This document shows positions 36,743 through 52,765 of a DNA stretch of 64,000 bases, piece after piece. Source of the stretch: Diphasiastrum complanatum. Lineage: Eukaryota; Streptophyta; Lycopodiopsida; Lycopodiales; Lycopodiaceae. How positions within the stretch are numbered: position 1 is the first letter of the stretch; each line of letters starts with the position of its first letter. Under the pieces are notes generated by a model, which was not told the origin of the DNA, searched no databases, and saw only the letters and a list, made by a program, of their open reading frames with translations. The position numbers and the translations under genes were made by a program. The DNA is taken from NCBI GenBank assembly GCA_029204225.1, contig CM055111.1:9170188-9234187 (forward strand), in the 5' to 3' direction.

Positions 36743-36961
36743 ACATTCAAGTATGTTTTCATATAAACTGTTTATTTGATTTGTATATGTCATTTAAGTT
36801 TGATTTGCACTTGATAACATGGATTATTTTTTTATCAAACATAATTTGAGTTTCATATGTTTGTTGCAGATCATGTTTGGTGGCAAAGAACTATTTAACA
36901 GATCGTTCATGCATAGGATCATCTTTTAAGTCATGTTTTACCAAGAAAGTCAGCAAAGGAA

Positions 36962-38450
36962 ATGATGAAAAATGCTCGGTCTGAAAAAATGAAAAATGAA
37001 ACTGTAGAGACTATGTTGATTAAGGTTCAATCATACTTGGATGCAAATGTGATACAAGGTGCATGTGATGTTTCTGGAATTAGCAGAAATGCTTATTCTA
37101 CCTTTTTTAGAATAGTTAAAGAAGCTTTTTCCCAAGTGATGGTGAAGAAAACTTACCTTCCGCGTCCATATCGGGTAAGATTAGCAAGTAATTATTATAA
37201 TGATGGAATGTTCAAAGTAGTTGGCCAACCACTTCATATAACTGAGTTATATAAATCAGAATATGGTGAGCTCAATTACAACGATTACAATAATATTTTC
37301 CCTGATATTGAAAATGTTCTAAAATACATTATTCGATTCTATAAACTAGACGAACGTCAAGTAAATGGAAAGATCATTATTGTAATAAAATTGGCTGAAT
37401 CTGAAATCATCAAAGGTCAAAAGTTGGAACGAGTGAGTGTCACTTTGATGAACAAAATTTCAGATACAGATTTCGAACATCTAGTGTTCAATCGGAAAAT
37501 CACATATGGTGGTTGGCAACATTCCAGGTATACATTTCAATTTTCATTTAGAATATCGTTATTAACATTTCATACCTTGCCAGTTTTTATTGACCTGCCA
37601 TGCATTACTTGCTTCTCTACAGGTCTTGAAAGAGGACCATAGAATACTTTCATGGATATTTTCAAGAACAAATTATGGCGAGATTATAAAGAGACATTTC
37701 GAGGGTGAGAAATTTACAGTCGAAAACAATGGAAGTTTTCAAATTCAATGGCACCTTGCAGGGGAATTGAAAACATTAAAATGTATGTATAATGTCTCTC
37801 ATGGGGCAACATCAAAGCATCCATGTCTTTATTGCATAAAGGATTGCTACAATATGAATTTGGGACAATTAACAAACACTGGCCCAACACGAGAAGCTGA
37901 AGATCCAAATATGATGAGTGTTCTGCCAATTCCATTAAAAAATGTTCACATATGCACGTTGCATGCTGAGGTTCGTATTATTGAAAAACTTATTTATCTG
38001 CATATTTTACTAGCATGGAATCATAAACCGGAGTCTGTGGCTAAAGCAGCAATTAGGAGGTTGAAAATAGTTTTGTCAAATGCAGGACTACATAAAGGGA
38101 ATGTCACGATTGAAAAAAGTGACAAACTCTCTGGGAAAAAAGGAAACGTTCCTAATAAGCCATCAATTGGAGGTGCAAAAGCAAGAAGATTCTTATCCAA
38201 TCACACATGCAAAGAATCAAGTGTCAGATAGAATTTTGGAGAGAAATTGTTCAAGCCACACGAACACTGGAAGGAAGTAATCGAGTGGAAAAGGGACAAG
38301 TGTGGACCAACTTAGACAAATTCATAGGTGTTATCAAGAAGGAAAACCTATCATCAGAAGATATGAGGACTTTGCAAAATCATTGCACCACATTTGTAAA
38401 TCTATACATGATTGTTGGGAAAAAGACAACGTTACTCATTACATGGTGCT
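36962..38450 (+). pseudogene. Transposase-like protein with WHLxGELKxLxCM and CLYC motif
   Basis: The first open part (36962-37520) reads QSYLDANVIQGACDVSGISR (BEN/helix-turn-helix-like), YNDYNNIFPDIENVLKYIIR, then an apparent intron or frameshift (donor-like AG/GTATAC at 37528, acceptor CTCTACAG at 37622). The second part (37623-38231) reads SFQIQWHLAGELKTLKCMYN, GATSKHPCLYC and VHICTLHAEVRIIEKLIYLH. The combination 'W.L.G.LK.L..M ... S..PCLYC ... TLH...RI' occurs in a family of large uncharacterised mobile-element proteins I recall from diverse eukaryotes. The catalytic residues are not known to me. It separates the Copia pieces at 35.4 and 38.7 kb, consistent with a later insertion. Confidence 0.5.
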
Positions 38451-38699
38451 AATCTATATCATTATCTGGTACTTATCTCATTCAGACTTATATTTTTTTT
38501 TTATGTGATGTAACTAATCAAAACTATTGTTTGTAGCACATAATTGCCAAATCTCTTTTCACAAAAAATATTTTATACGTTCCTCTTGCGTACTTATGGC
38601 CTCCTAAACAAATTGATAATTATTTGATGGCCGATGATAGTGGTTGCATATGGATAACTATTATTGCCATTAATGAATTATCTGCTGAAGCATAGTCAT

Positions 38700-38966
38700 C
38701 CAACCATAACTCATGGGTTTTGGACAGCGGGACATCCCATGGTAAGAAAGACTAGTATACTTCCTTGCATCCTCTTAAGGAAGCCATCACAATAATCGTT
38801 GGCAATAATGCTAAGTGCCCTGCAAAAGGAACTGGCATGGTATCTTTTGTGACAACAAATGGTGAAACCAGAAAGTTGTCTGATGTGCTTTATGTTTCTG
38901 ATATTAAGAAAAATCTGTTGTCTGTTTCCGCAATAACAGATTGCAACTTGATGGTATGCCTATGAT
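38700..38966 (+). pseudogene. Copia protease fragment A
   Basis: NHNSWVLDSGTSHG (aspartic protease DSG[A/T]), then GNNAKCPAKGTGMVSFVTTN and LSDVLYVSDIKKNLLSVSAI. It stops where another Copia protease begins, so two different elements meet at ~38965. Confidence 0.85.
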
Positions 38967-40125
38967 GTAGTCATAGATTCAAGAGCAACCTCACACATCA
39001 CCAGCAACAAGAGAATCTTGATCGACTTTAGAGAGCTCAAAGACAATAGAGCAGTGATTCTAGGTGGTGGGAGCTGACATGATGTCAAGGGCATTGGGAC
39101 TCTACAGCTGCGAACACTGTCAGGTCAAGCAAAGCTGTCAGGGGCACTCTACATACCTTCATTGAGAAAAGACCTGCTATCAATTTCTTGGAATTCGAGT
39201 TTTATTCAATGGCAATACATGCCGAATGACCGAGAAAACAACAAACAAATTGTTGACAATTGGATGTAGAGAAGGAAATCTCTACCAAGCCAAGATAATC
39301 AACAATTCTGATAGCATATTAAGTGCATCAGAAAATGAAAATCAACTCTGGCATAGAAGAATGTATGAAAATCAACTCTAGCATAGAAGAATGTATCATC
39401 TGAATATGGGGAGCCTGTATGACATGTGCAAGAAAGACATAGTCACAGGTCTGAAGATATCCAGACCCGATCTTGAGTTTTGCAAAGCCTGTCAGAAAGG
39501 CAAACATCATCGAAATTCATTCACACATGAGGGAAGAAGAGCCAAAGAAGTTTTTGAACTCGTCCACTCAGATGTCTGCGGACCGATGAAAGTGGATTCG
39601 CTCTCAAGATCGAGGTATTTCTTGATGTTCATTGATGATTACAGCCGGAGGACAACGATCTACTACCTAAAGAAAAAATCTGAAGTGTTCGACTCTTTCA
39701 AGAAGTTCATGGCCTTTGCAGAGAGACACACCTCAAGGAAGATTCAGATCATCAGATCTGATAATGGAGGTGAGTACAAGAGCATAGAATTTTCTAAATT
39801 CTGCCAAAAATTGGGGATAGAGCATAGATTCACACCTGCGTACACCCTACAATATAATGGTGTCGTAGAAAGGAGAAACAGGACACTAGTCGAAGGAGCC
39901 AGATGCATGATGGCACAGGCTTGATTGCCAAGTCAATTTTGGGCTGAGGCAATAGCTGCAGTAGTACACCTGCAAAACAGATCAACAATGACAGCCCTAG
40001 ACAATAAGACATCGTACGAAATGTGGACAGGTAGAAAGCCTGATTTGTCATACATACGTGTGTTTGGATGTGCAGCAGCGTACAAGCACATTCCAAAAGA
40101 AAAAAAGAAACAAGTTCGACGATAA
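38967..40125 (+). pseudogene. Copia protease-integrase fragment B
   Basis: VVIDSRATSHITSNKRILID is a second protease start (DSRA instead of DSGA, probably inactivating). The GAG-pre-integrase domain has RRMYHLNMGSLYDM and CKACQKGKHHRNSF. The integrase has HSDVCGPM, FLMFIDDYSRRTTIYYLKKK (Asp1), IIRSDNGGEYKSIEF (Asp2) and NGVVERRNRTL (Glu), then LPSQFWAEAIAAVVHLQNRS and RKPDLSYIRVFGCAAAYKHI. The DDE triad is complete, but stops at 39922 and near 39060 and the absence of RT make it a fossil. A ~30-bp tandem duplication sits at 39336-39395. Confidence 0.9.
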
Positions 40126-42218
40126 ATTATAACAAGGAATCATGGTCGGGTACTAAAAGATGAATGATATATACAAATCTCATTATTTTGAAACTTTTTC
40201 AAATAATGAGATAGAGACACATCCTTTATCCCGGCTGATACACCTCAAACGCCTCCATGTCTCATACCAAAGGCATCTATTTCAATAGCATCTTGTAAAT
40301 GAGTAAAGAAAATAAATTTAGAATGATATATAACACTAAAAACTCATACTTTAACACAGTGTTTGAAATAAGAAAACTGAACAATATCAATACCAATATA
40401 ATATCTACGTACCAGATCATAATCACTGTATTCAACGATGTTTGCTCTGCTAATGTCATGTCCTCCAATGGCCTCTACATTTCCGGAGGCGATATATCGA
40501 GTCCTTGGAGAATATTTTTTTTGGAATTCCAAAAATTTCTCCTCTGTAGCAAAGTTTTTTCATAGGCTTTAGATTTTTCAATCATGGCCTCCATGGCCTC
40601 ATTGCCAGATTTTCAATTGCCATTTGTATCATAATCTATCTCACTTTCAAGGTCATCATATGTGAAATCAACAATGTCAGAAAATTTTGATAAATTTTGT
40701 GCAAAAATCGAGAGGATTTCATCCTCTCTCAAATTCAAAACATCTTCTATATCATTAAATGAAATATAGCTTTCATTATTTATAAAATATAAGGGAACAT
40801 CAACTAGAGTTAATTGATTAACAGGAGATGCAGAAGAGAATCAAAGAGAATTATAGAATGAGGGAGAGTTTTCTAATAATCTGAAGCCTTAGATGCTTCA
40901 GTTTCAACCCCTATATCAGTATCTGCATCATCTACATCAACTGGAGCAGATGCAGATGCTTCGATCAATGGAACAATAGAAGATTCAATAGACTCATCAT
41001 CTAGAATTTCAGCAGATATGTAAAAGACAAAAGCCATTCCTTTGATTAGAAGGCGACATATTCTTTTGTGGATACCACAATATATATTTCTTTTGAAATG
41101 GTCATGCAAGTTAGAGTACTTTTTATTGTGTTTATGCTTAGAGGAGGTTAGGAACGCACAAGGTCCTGAAAATGAACAAAATAAAAACTATCTATTTTTT
41201 GAACAAAAGTACTAATAATCTGAGAAAAATTATCAAGAAGAGAAATTAAATTATAACGATTCTCATAAATTAGCTTATCGATATTGAAGGGAGCAAAAAA
41301 TAATACTGGAAAAATACTGTAATTTCTCTTCAAATCCTTGTTGGATTGTGGACTCTACCTCAGTCAATTGTTCTGATAATAACTCTTTGGCACGACGTAC
41401 CAACCACAAGAACTTTCCCAAAGTTATGTCCATCTTGCTTAAAAGGATATTCATAATTAGCTCCATTTGTGAGACCTGTAGTTTCGTCATCTTGAATGAT
41501 TTTTCATGTTGATGTAACTAAGTATTCACATTATTTCTTTGATACAATTTTTGAAAATGATTAGATAGATTCGTTGGAACCACTAGTATAGGCGGATTCA
41601 CAACAGCAGCTATAGCATTTTCTAATGCTTCTTCCTCTTGAAGGTTTTCAATCCACTAGCTCATATTATGATATTTCTTCTATTCTGACTGCAGGTTTAG
41701 ATAGACCCCGGATGTGGAAGGCTGATCATTGACTGGAACTGATTTTGTACGTGACAAATCAAAACCAACATCTTTATGCTTATGAGCTCTTGTGACAACC
41801 ATAACTGATGTAGTTGGTTCATTGGCTCTTCGTGACAATGGTCTGCTTGCCTTGGTTTGATTAAAATCATGTTCATTAAAGCAATTGTATGTGATACTTT
41901 TGATCCGGCTAGACTATCTAGTTAACAATTAGACTAAAAATACGTTCAATTATACCATGAAAGGTATATTTAACTAAGAGTAAAAGTTACTCTAGTTTAA
42001 CATGTCTTTTCGTATCTAGTCGTTTCGTGTGGATGACCTAGTAAAGGTTATCCAAGGCAATGTCTTGTCCATTAAAGGTCTTGTCCTTAATTACAAGGCA
42101 AATACTTAGGGGATATATTCCCGAAAAATGACTTTAGGCCTCTTCATGATTTATACTTAACCAGCTCATATTTTCATTTTCGAGTATATCATGCCATATT
42201 TATGTTGATATTCAATTT
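40126..42218. other. Minus-strand pseudogenic pieces, family unknown
   Basis: On the minus strand the piece at 41275-41490 (ILLSKMDITLGKFLWLVRRA) forms a short helical or coiled segment. 40873-41109 is acidic (VDVDDADTDIGVETEASKAS). 41700-41850 reads SVMVVTRAHKHKDVGFDLSR. These may be the 3' exons of the gene described at 42.8-45.9 kb, but I see no diagnostic domain. Confidence 0.3.
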
Positions 42219-42431
42219 TTAACAATAAGGTGGCATCACATATCCCCTTCCTAAAAGTTTGTTAAGATACTCCAACCATGCTGTATCTTGAAATTTGTGA
42301 ATATTTCTCAAGCCAGGATGTTTGTCCCATCGTTTTAAAAGAACGCCATTTAGATCTAAGATAATATACATGTTATCATCATACTGTCTGGTCTTCTGAA
42401 CTTGAAAAACATATTCAAAGTGATATATCAA
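42219..42431 (-). pseudogene. HAD/NLI-IF-like phosphatase motif-I fragment
   Basis: MYIILDLNGVLLKRWDKHPG is the motif-I strand of plant NLI-interacting-factor-like phosphatases (DLNG[VL]L with the nucleophile Asp), followed by IHKFQDTAWLEYLNKLLGRG. The rest of the domain is absent. The complementary part of the same protein type lies at 23.4-24.1 kb on the other strand. It is probably a fragment of a mobile or retrotransposed copy. Confidence 0.5.
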
Positions 42432-42839
42432 AACATGAGTAATATCATATTTACAAAATTAAATCATAAAACCTATAAACTACCAAGTAAATTTTAAAAG
42501 ATCATTTAAATTGTGATTTTTAACTTTGTGAAATTTTAGAATGTATAGTTAAAATTATAATTCAAGGTGCTACGTGTATTGTAAAGGACAAGAAGTCAAG
42601 TTAATACTTTAAAGAAACCAACAATAATTGAACTAACAAATAGTGAATTTTAATCTTCTAGCTCAAAGAACAAATTCATATAATCATCCTTGTCCAATAT
42701 AATGAAAATATTGAACATAAACAACGTAATCAAAAAGAAATTTATTTTGTCTCTTATCGTAGATCCCGCTAACTATGTATCTACCTATTCTTCTTGTAGT
42801 AATTGTTGTGAAATGCCCATAGGTATATTGGCCTCCAGA

Positions 42840-45081
42840 GAAAATTCTCTACTAGCATTGATATTTGGATCTTCATACAAAGTATATGGGATGTCATAAA
42901 CTTGGAGATCTTGTGATGCTTGATCCAATGATTTCAAAAAGTCTTCGAAAAGTTTTTCCTATGCATCGTCTATTGTGACATTATCCTTATTGTGGTCCTT
43001 GTGCAAACTTGCGCTTCTATAAAAAAATTTTAATTCTGAAAGAACATCAACGATCATAGAACAATAGCCCTCGCGAAAATCTATTTCACATGAGCTATTT
43101 ACAAAGGTGATTGTATTTCTTTCATTTCATAATGCTTCTCTCATACCATATTTTCCAGTATAAGCATCGATTACCACTTTTCCTTTGGGACAAAACGAAG
43201 AGATTATATTGACATACAATTGACGATCCTTAGGATATTTGCTTATTCCTCCTCCAACAAGGTGGCATTGTTCATAAAGAATTGGCTTATCAAAAATTGT
43301 AGCTTTTGATTTTTCTTCTAACAACTCTGCATCGGCCATAGTGTCTTCATCAGCATCATCTTCAACTTCCTGGTAGATAATGGATGGCATTTTATTGCCA
43401 CCAATATCTATTAAACCTTTCCAATCTTTCTTTTCTTCTGTCTTGGATATGAATGCCATAACTATACAAAGATCATGATTGAGAATATACTTTTTGGTAT
43501 GCATGTTTCCCTTGGTATATGATCCATATTGTATAGAAAATGAACCTACTATGTGTTTCAAGGTGTTTTCTAGATAAAAAATGAAGGACCATATGGAACA
43601 AACACAATAAGAACATATGAATCACCTAAGTGGATATTCTCAATACAATCAACCAACCTTTTAAATGACTCTGTCGTCCATTCGACATCTTTTCCTTGTG
43701 AGGTTGTATCTAAGATAACCAAGTCGATATCATTGCCATTGCCACAAGCTGCAACCACTTCAGTAAAACATGATAGCATAGGTCCAGCATTATATATTTT
43801 TCATGGTTTTTCAAGAGTGCATTGTTGTATTCCAGACACCCTGGCATAGGCCAATCGTAAGTCTATTTGCACAGTTTCTGGCAATTCTGCTTTCTTTTTT
43901 GTTTTGTTGATAGCGTTTTTCATCCACTCAGCACTACAATTGTACATTTTTTTGTATGTACCTTCTTGTATTCCATACTTTCTCTCTACTTCGTCATACA
44001 CTAAGTTCTTATTGCCCGAAAGATTTCCCAAAAAGTCACATATGGCACTTTTCAAAACCCTGTTATATTTGTACTTTAGAGCAACATCCTCTATGTTTTC
44101 GTGGTCTTTTAGAGTTTTTGTTCTCTTCAAAAGAATTTTATCTCAAAGAATTTGATCTTGTATCTTGTATATTTTAGCTTCCATCAAACCTTGAATACAA
44201 CGAAACAAACTAGCACTAAGAGGTGGGGTTCCGTCGGCCTGTATTTTGTCATCATCTTTTTCAGTTTCCAGTAATGCCTGCCAGTTGTCCAGCAACATAG
44301 TTGTCCATGATTGTAATCCATCTATCGAACAAAGATCTCTCACAAAGGATCATATGCATATCATGCTTAATGCTCATTTTTTCCATTGTTACTTTGACTG
44401 TATCAATAAATTCCTACACAAGACATCAGACAAAAGGAATAATTTACATAGTAAAATAACAAATATTACATACTTAATAGCATTAATCTACAAATTTCAA
44501 AAAACACAAAACAAAGCCTTTATAATCAAATAACAAAAATTAGACATACCGTCCACTTTGTATCCATTGTGGAGTGTCCCCCAATTGGCTTTGCCGCGAC
44601 AGCCATAATGCTCCCATTGTTGACGAGCTTGAGTAAGTGCATCTTGATATGGTGTTTTCTTCAACACTGCTTGATGCAATTCTTTTTGTGTCCTTGAAAG
44701 CTTAACAAACCTAATAGCATCTTGAGCACACAATATTCTAGATGTTCTATGACCAAAAATTTTCAGGAAATGTGATGGACAATGAGGTACTTCCAATATC
44801 TTTCTTGCAACCATAATTGAATTTTGTCCTGAGATTATGTAGTATCTATAAGAGAGAAGTCTTTGTTCTTTGATTTCATCTTTGTTCAGCATTCTTCTTG
44901 TTCTAACATCATATGGAACAAGATCAGCAATCATGTCAACCGAATGTGGTTTTTTTGCAAATGCGATCATTAGTTGATGAAGGTGGTGCTTATTTAAAGG
45001 CCTATGCACAATGTGGACATCAGCTGGATCACATATAGAAATCGGAATTTGGAACGTCTTTTCCATACCAAAAGGATACAT
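42840..45081 (-). pseudogene. ParB-like + permuted DNA aminomethyltransferase-like gene (disrupted)
   Basis: Minus strand, 5' to 3'. 45081-44560: CDPADVHIVHRPLNKHHLHQ, RYYIISGQNSIMVARKILEV, CAQDAIRFVKLSRTQKELHQ, matching the ParB/Srx-like order (NP-R-type strand, 'xxISGQxxxxAA', then a short helix). An intron follows (donor G/GTATGT at ~44545, acceptor TTGATACAG at ~44394). 44343-43801 is a helical segment. 43779-43570: DIDLVILDTTSQGKDVEW and YVLIVFVPYG, where DTTS occupies the DPPY position. 43561-43127: QCHLVGGGISKYPKDRQLYV, GKVVIDAYTGKYGMREAL (SAM-binding motif I, DPFxGxG-like), then VNSSCEIDF (motif II). Motif IV before motif I implies a permuted class-beta arrangement. Stops near 44143, 43570 and 43124 show decay. 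Assignment is by pattern only. Confidence 0.45.
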
Positions 45082-45926
45082 GTCTTTAAACTGATCCCAC
45101 CAAATATGGCCTTAGCTACCACTCAAGATCCGACTTGTACTAGAAACACCAAAGTCTTAGTTTAGGACTTCATGTGCTCTTTCTAAAATTGTAGTCGAAG
45201 TAGGTATAGAAATCAATGCACTCGAAGACCCCATCTCAGTATGTTTGCTTGATACATTTTCCACAATTCTTTCTTTGGTATTAGTAGATTTTCTACTTTT
45301 TTTTGACAGACTTTTATTAATCACATCCGGTAGTGTTGTTTTTGAAGACTTCCTCCCTTTTTGGACTATGCTCGTAGTGATGTTATTTGTGCTTTTTTTT
45401 TGTTTCGCACATTGTTACATATTCTTCTATCTCTATTTTTGTCAAGTGTACACTCCTCTTCAAAATAAAATCGTTGGTTATCAGTTCGTGAGATTTTCCT
45501 TTCAAAGCATCTTTGATAACATTTTTCATAATCCTTGAGCTTGGTACTTTTCCAGTGCGCAATTGCATTTCTTTTACTTTCTTGAGACCTATAACAATAT
45601 CCTCAGTAGATGTGATTCCAGATTCATCAATATGATCTGTATAGTTTGGTATCTTCCAATCCATTTGAGACATGGACCCTCGATATTGTTCAAACTAGGA
45701 ACCATCTTAATAGGAGCATACGATGCAAATTGTAACTCCAAACCTTGTATGTCCTTCTGACATTGACGCTCAACACATGCAAACAAACATGGAATTCCTT
45801 GTGCAGAAACAATAGTTTCCATGCTAAGCATGCACCCAAACATTTGAATTCACCAGTACCAAAATCCATAAACAAAAAAATATCTCCATTTTCTTGATTT
45901 GGTCCTACTGATTCAATATACCACAT
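45082..45926 (-). pseudogene. Upstream part of the ParB/methyltransferase-like gene
   Basis: Frames 45926-45690, 45843-45589 and 45673-45383 join, with shifts, into one former coding stretch: ENGDIFLFMDFGTGEFKCLG (a FxxGxG pattern that could be a nucleotide-binding or methyltransferase motif), AQGIPCLFACVERQCQKDIQ, then KIPNYTDHIDESGITSTEDI and a Lys-rich helical region, followed by a Ser/Thr/Lys-rich linker (SKKSRKSTNTKERIVENVSS). It continues directly into the ParB-like segment. The family is unknown. Confidence 0.35.
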
Positions 45927-46176
45927 ATTCTATTAGATACGTCAACCCGTTCAAAAACTACAATGTTCATTTCTGGAAGAATTGATGCATTTGAATGCTC
46001 CAAAAGTGTAGAAGATGATTCAATGATAGTGTCCATGTCTGCAAAACAAGAATACGGCTGCTAAAGTAGAGATGCATATCGACAAATATGTGAGCGACGA
46101 AAAATGTCTTGAATCTTAGATTTTGAGAAACAAGAGCTTAAAATCTACAATGATGAGTTTAAATATTTGACTAGAC

Positions 46177-46289
<113 letters not shown>

Positions 46290-46725
46290 TCTTGTTATCA
46301 TTCAAGATTCTTGACGAACAATGTTCGTCAAAATATGTGCTAGAGCTCTGGGCATTCAACTACAAGAAGCTTTCGTAAATGCCTTGACTAGGTGTTTTAC
46401 TTGCAGAATAAGAGGATTCATGCATGAATGAAGCATATGTTCGTCAAACATATGCTTGAGTTCTAGACTTTCCACCATTCCATTGATAGTATACTTACTA
46501 GATCAAAATAGAGTTTCAATGGCTTGGCTTTCAACAAACGTAGTTCATCAAAAAGTTTGCTATACGTCACGGGATCTTCTAAAATAGCTTTTCGAAGTCA
46601 ATACCTATAGGAGCTATTCCTACAATTGTTGTATGATTGTCTAATATTTAATAAAAAATCTCCCATGTAGCCCCAAATGATTGTTTAGATTGATCACTTG
46701 AAAAGATATTCTAAGCTTTTGAAAG

Positions 46726-46881
<156 letters not shown>

Positions 46882-47364
46882 AATCTTTCTCTCATTTATA
46901 AATCTTGACGAACAGTGTTCGTCAAAATTGGTGATTAATTTATTGTTTTCTTTCTAAACCATTTAAAGTATATTGGTAAATCATAAAGGAGTTTCATTAT
47001 CTTGAATTTTGACAAACATCGTTTGTCACGAACCATGCTTGAACTAAAAATCCCTCCAAACAGCCTCGTAAATACCTATAGCAAGTGTAACTAAAAAGGG
47101 TAGGATTTGTTAAGAATAGCCTCTCATATGTACCCAGGCTAGTTGTGTTAATCAGATTGGAGTTTCGCTTGTCTTGACTTTCAACAAACATGGTTCATCA
47201 AGAACCATGCTTAAACTCAAGGCTTCATGATGCAGCCTTTTAAAGTATATCAAGTGTACCCACAATTGTTGTCAAATATGTTAAAAAAATCTCCCATATA
47301 TCTCCAAGCCAAATGATAAACTCAAAATCATAGTAAAAACATTCTTAGATTTTGACATTGTGAC

Positions 47365-47470
<106 letters not shown>

Positions 47471-48038
47471 TTATTATCATTCAAGATTCTTGACGAACAA
47501 TGTTCGTCAAAATATGTGCTAGAGCTCTGGGCATTCAACTAGCCCAATGGCACTTGAAGCTAGTATCCTACAAGAAGATTTCGTAAATGCCTTGACTAGG
47601 TGTTTTACTCGAAGAATAAGAGGATTTCTTATCCATGGATTCATGCATGAATGAAAGACTAATTAGATGTCCCCTTCAATTATTGGGTATATATGCATTT
47701 TTGAAATTGAGATTTTTAGTCTTTTTCTCATGCATGAATGTTGATGAAGCATATGTTCGTCAAACATATGCTTGAGTTCTAGACTGTGCACCATTCCATT
47801 GATAGTATACTTACTAAATCAAAATAAAGTTTCAAAGGCTTGGCTTTCAACAAACGTGGTTCATCAAAAAGTTTGCTATACGTCACGGGATCTTCTAAAA
47901 TAGCTTTTCGAAGTCAATACCGATAGGAGCTATTCCTACAATTGTTGTATGATTCTCTAATATTTAATAAAAAATCTCTCATGTATTTCCAAACGATTGT
48001 TTAGATTAATCAATTGAAAAGTTATTCGAAGCTTTTGA

Positions 48039-48167
<129 letters not shown>

Positions 48168-48662
48168 AATCTTTCTCTCATATATGAATCTTGACGAACA
48201 GTGTTCGTCAAGACTGGTGATTAATTTATTGTTTTTTTACAAAACCATTTAAAGTATATTTGGTAAATCATAAAGGAGTTTCATTATCTTGAATTTTGAC
48301 AAACATCGTTTGTCACGAACCATGCTTGAACTAAAAATCCCTCCAAACAGCCTCGTAAATACCTACGGTAGGTGTAACTAAAAAGGGTAGGATTTGTTAA
48401 GAATAGCCTCTCATATGTACCCAGGCCAGTTGTGTTATTCAGATTGGAGTTTTGCTTGTCTTGACTTTCAACAAACACGGTTCATCGAGAACCATGCTTA
48501 AATTCAAGACCTCATGATGCAGCCTTTTAAAGTCAATACTTATATCAAGTGTACCCACAATTGTTGTCAAATATGTTAAAAAAAGTCTCTCATATATCTC
48601 CAAGCCAAATGATAAATTCAAAATCATAGTAAAAACATTCTTAAATTTTGACATTGTGAGAT

Positions 48663-48778
<116 letters not shown>

Positions 48779-49400
48779 TTTCTCTCATCCATGAATCTTG
48801 ACAAACAGTGTTTGCCAAGTCCTGTGCTTAAGCTCTAGGCTTTATACTAACCCATTGAAATATAATTCCTAAGCCATAAAAGAGTTTTGTCGTCTTTAAT
48901 TTTGACAAACGTTGTTCGTCAAGAATTATATTTTGACTCAAAAGTGTATGATTTGCTAAGAAAAGGCTCTCATATATGTCCAAGCCAATTGTGTAGTTTT
49001 AACTTTCCGAGAAAACATTTTTAACTTCCGATAAACTGAGAGAGATATTTGATCTATCTCTAATTCATAAATGCTGACGAACAATGTTCATCAAGACCTA
49101 TGCTTCAGTTGTAGATGTTCTAGTAGCCAATTAGAAGTGTATTTGCTAGATTTCAAAACAGTTTATCATCATTACATCAAACTAAAATTTGTTGTCAAGA
49201 AAATTTGCTGAAAATGTTTTTTAGTATCTCTTTCATTTATGTTTTGACAAACAGTGTTCGTCAAAGATCTGTGCGTAGGCTTCAAGTAATTTAAAAATAC
49301 ACCTAAAGGAGTTTTCTTGTCACAAGTTTGGCAACAATGTTCATCAATAACTATGCCAATATACACCTACTCTACCTATGTGAAGTGTATGGAAAGAGTT

Positions 49401-52198
<2,798 letters not shown>

Positions 52199-52380
52199 AG
52201 CACAAAATCATAGAGCACTGGTGGGGAAGAAGGTGGGCGGGGGAGGAGATCGCGCTAGCACAAAACCAAAGAACACTCGTGGGGAAGAAGGTGGGCGGGG
52301 GAGGAGATCGCATGGAAGAAGGTGGGCGGGAGAGGAAGGGGGGTGCGTGAGAGAAGGAGGGCATGAGGAACGGGGGGGGC
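52199..52380. repeat. G-rich short tandem repeat, ~57-bp unit
   Basis: Units at 52199 and 52256 begin AGCACAAAA and contain TGGGGAAGAAGGTGGGCGGG. A partial third unit starts near 52315. Runs of G on the plus strand could form quadruplexes. Confidence 0.85.
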
Positions 52381-52520
52381 TCAGATGGTTGTGGCATTAA
52401 CTACCATCTGCACCACCGTTCCCCTATTTAGAGAGTTATTTAGAGAGAGAGAATGGGAAGTGGGGGCTTGGGCACGGGAGTTTCGCATTTTATTTAATTC
52501 AGAATTATATGGGGGAGGGA

Positions 52521-52626
52521 AGGGCCGGCTCCTCGGCCCTTCCACCCAGGAAGGTGATGCGCGCGAGGGCGGAGGCCTGAGGTCGCAGTATCCTTCCCCG
52601 GACGGAAGGGCCGAGGAGCCGGCCCT
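52521..52626. repeat. Perfect 23-bp inverted repeat, GC-rich
   Basis: The left arm 52521-52543 (AGGGCCGGCTCCTCGGCCCT plus TCC) has an exact reverse complement at 52604-52626, with a 60-base GC-rich loop. GC-rich in contrast to flanking DNA. Confidence 0.92.
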
Positions 52627-52700
52627 TTCGCGTCGTGATTTCATTTCTCACCATTTTTTTTTTAAGGTAAATTTTTTTTACAAGCGGTGCGTGTAAAATT

Positions 52701-52765
52701 ATGACAAATTTTTTTACGTGCACCTTCCGAATGCTGGAAGGTGCCTGCAAAAAAAAATTTGTCAT
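52701..52765. repeat. Hairpin with T/A-rich arms, adjacent to the GC-rich inverted repeat
   Basis: ATGACAAATTTTTTT ... GCACCTTCC, a 7-base loop, then GGAAGGTGC ... AAATTTGTCAT. The arms may extend outward through GGTAAATTTTTTT (~52666) and its partner (~52767-52779). It looks like a small fold-back element end. Confidence 0.88.
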
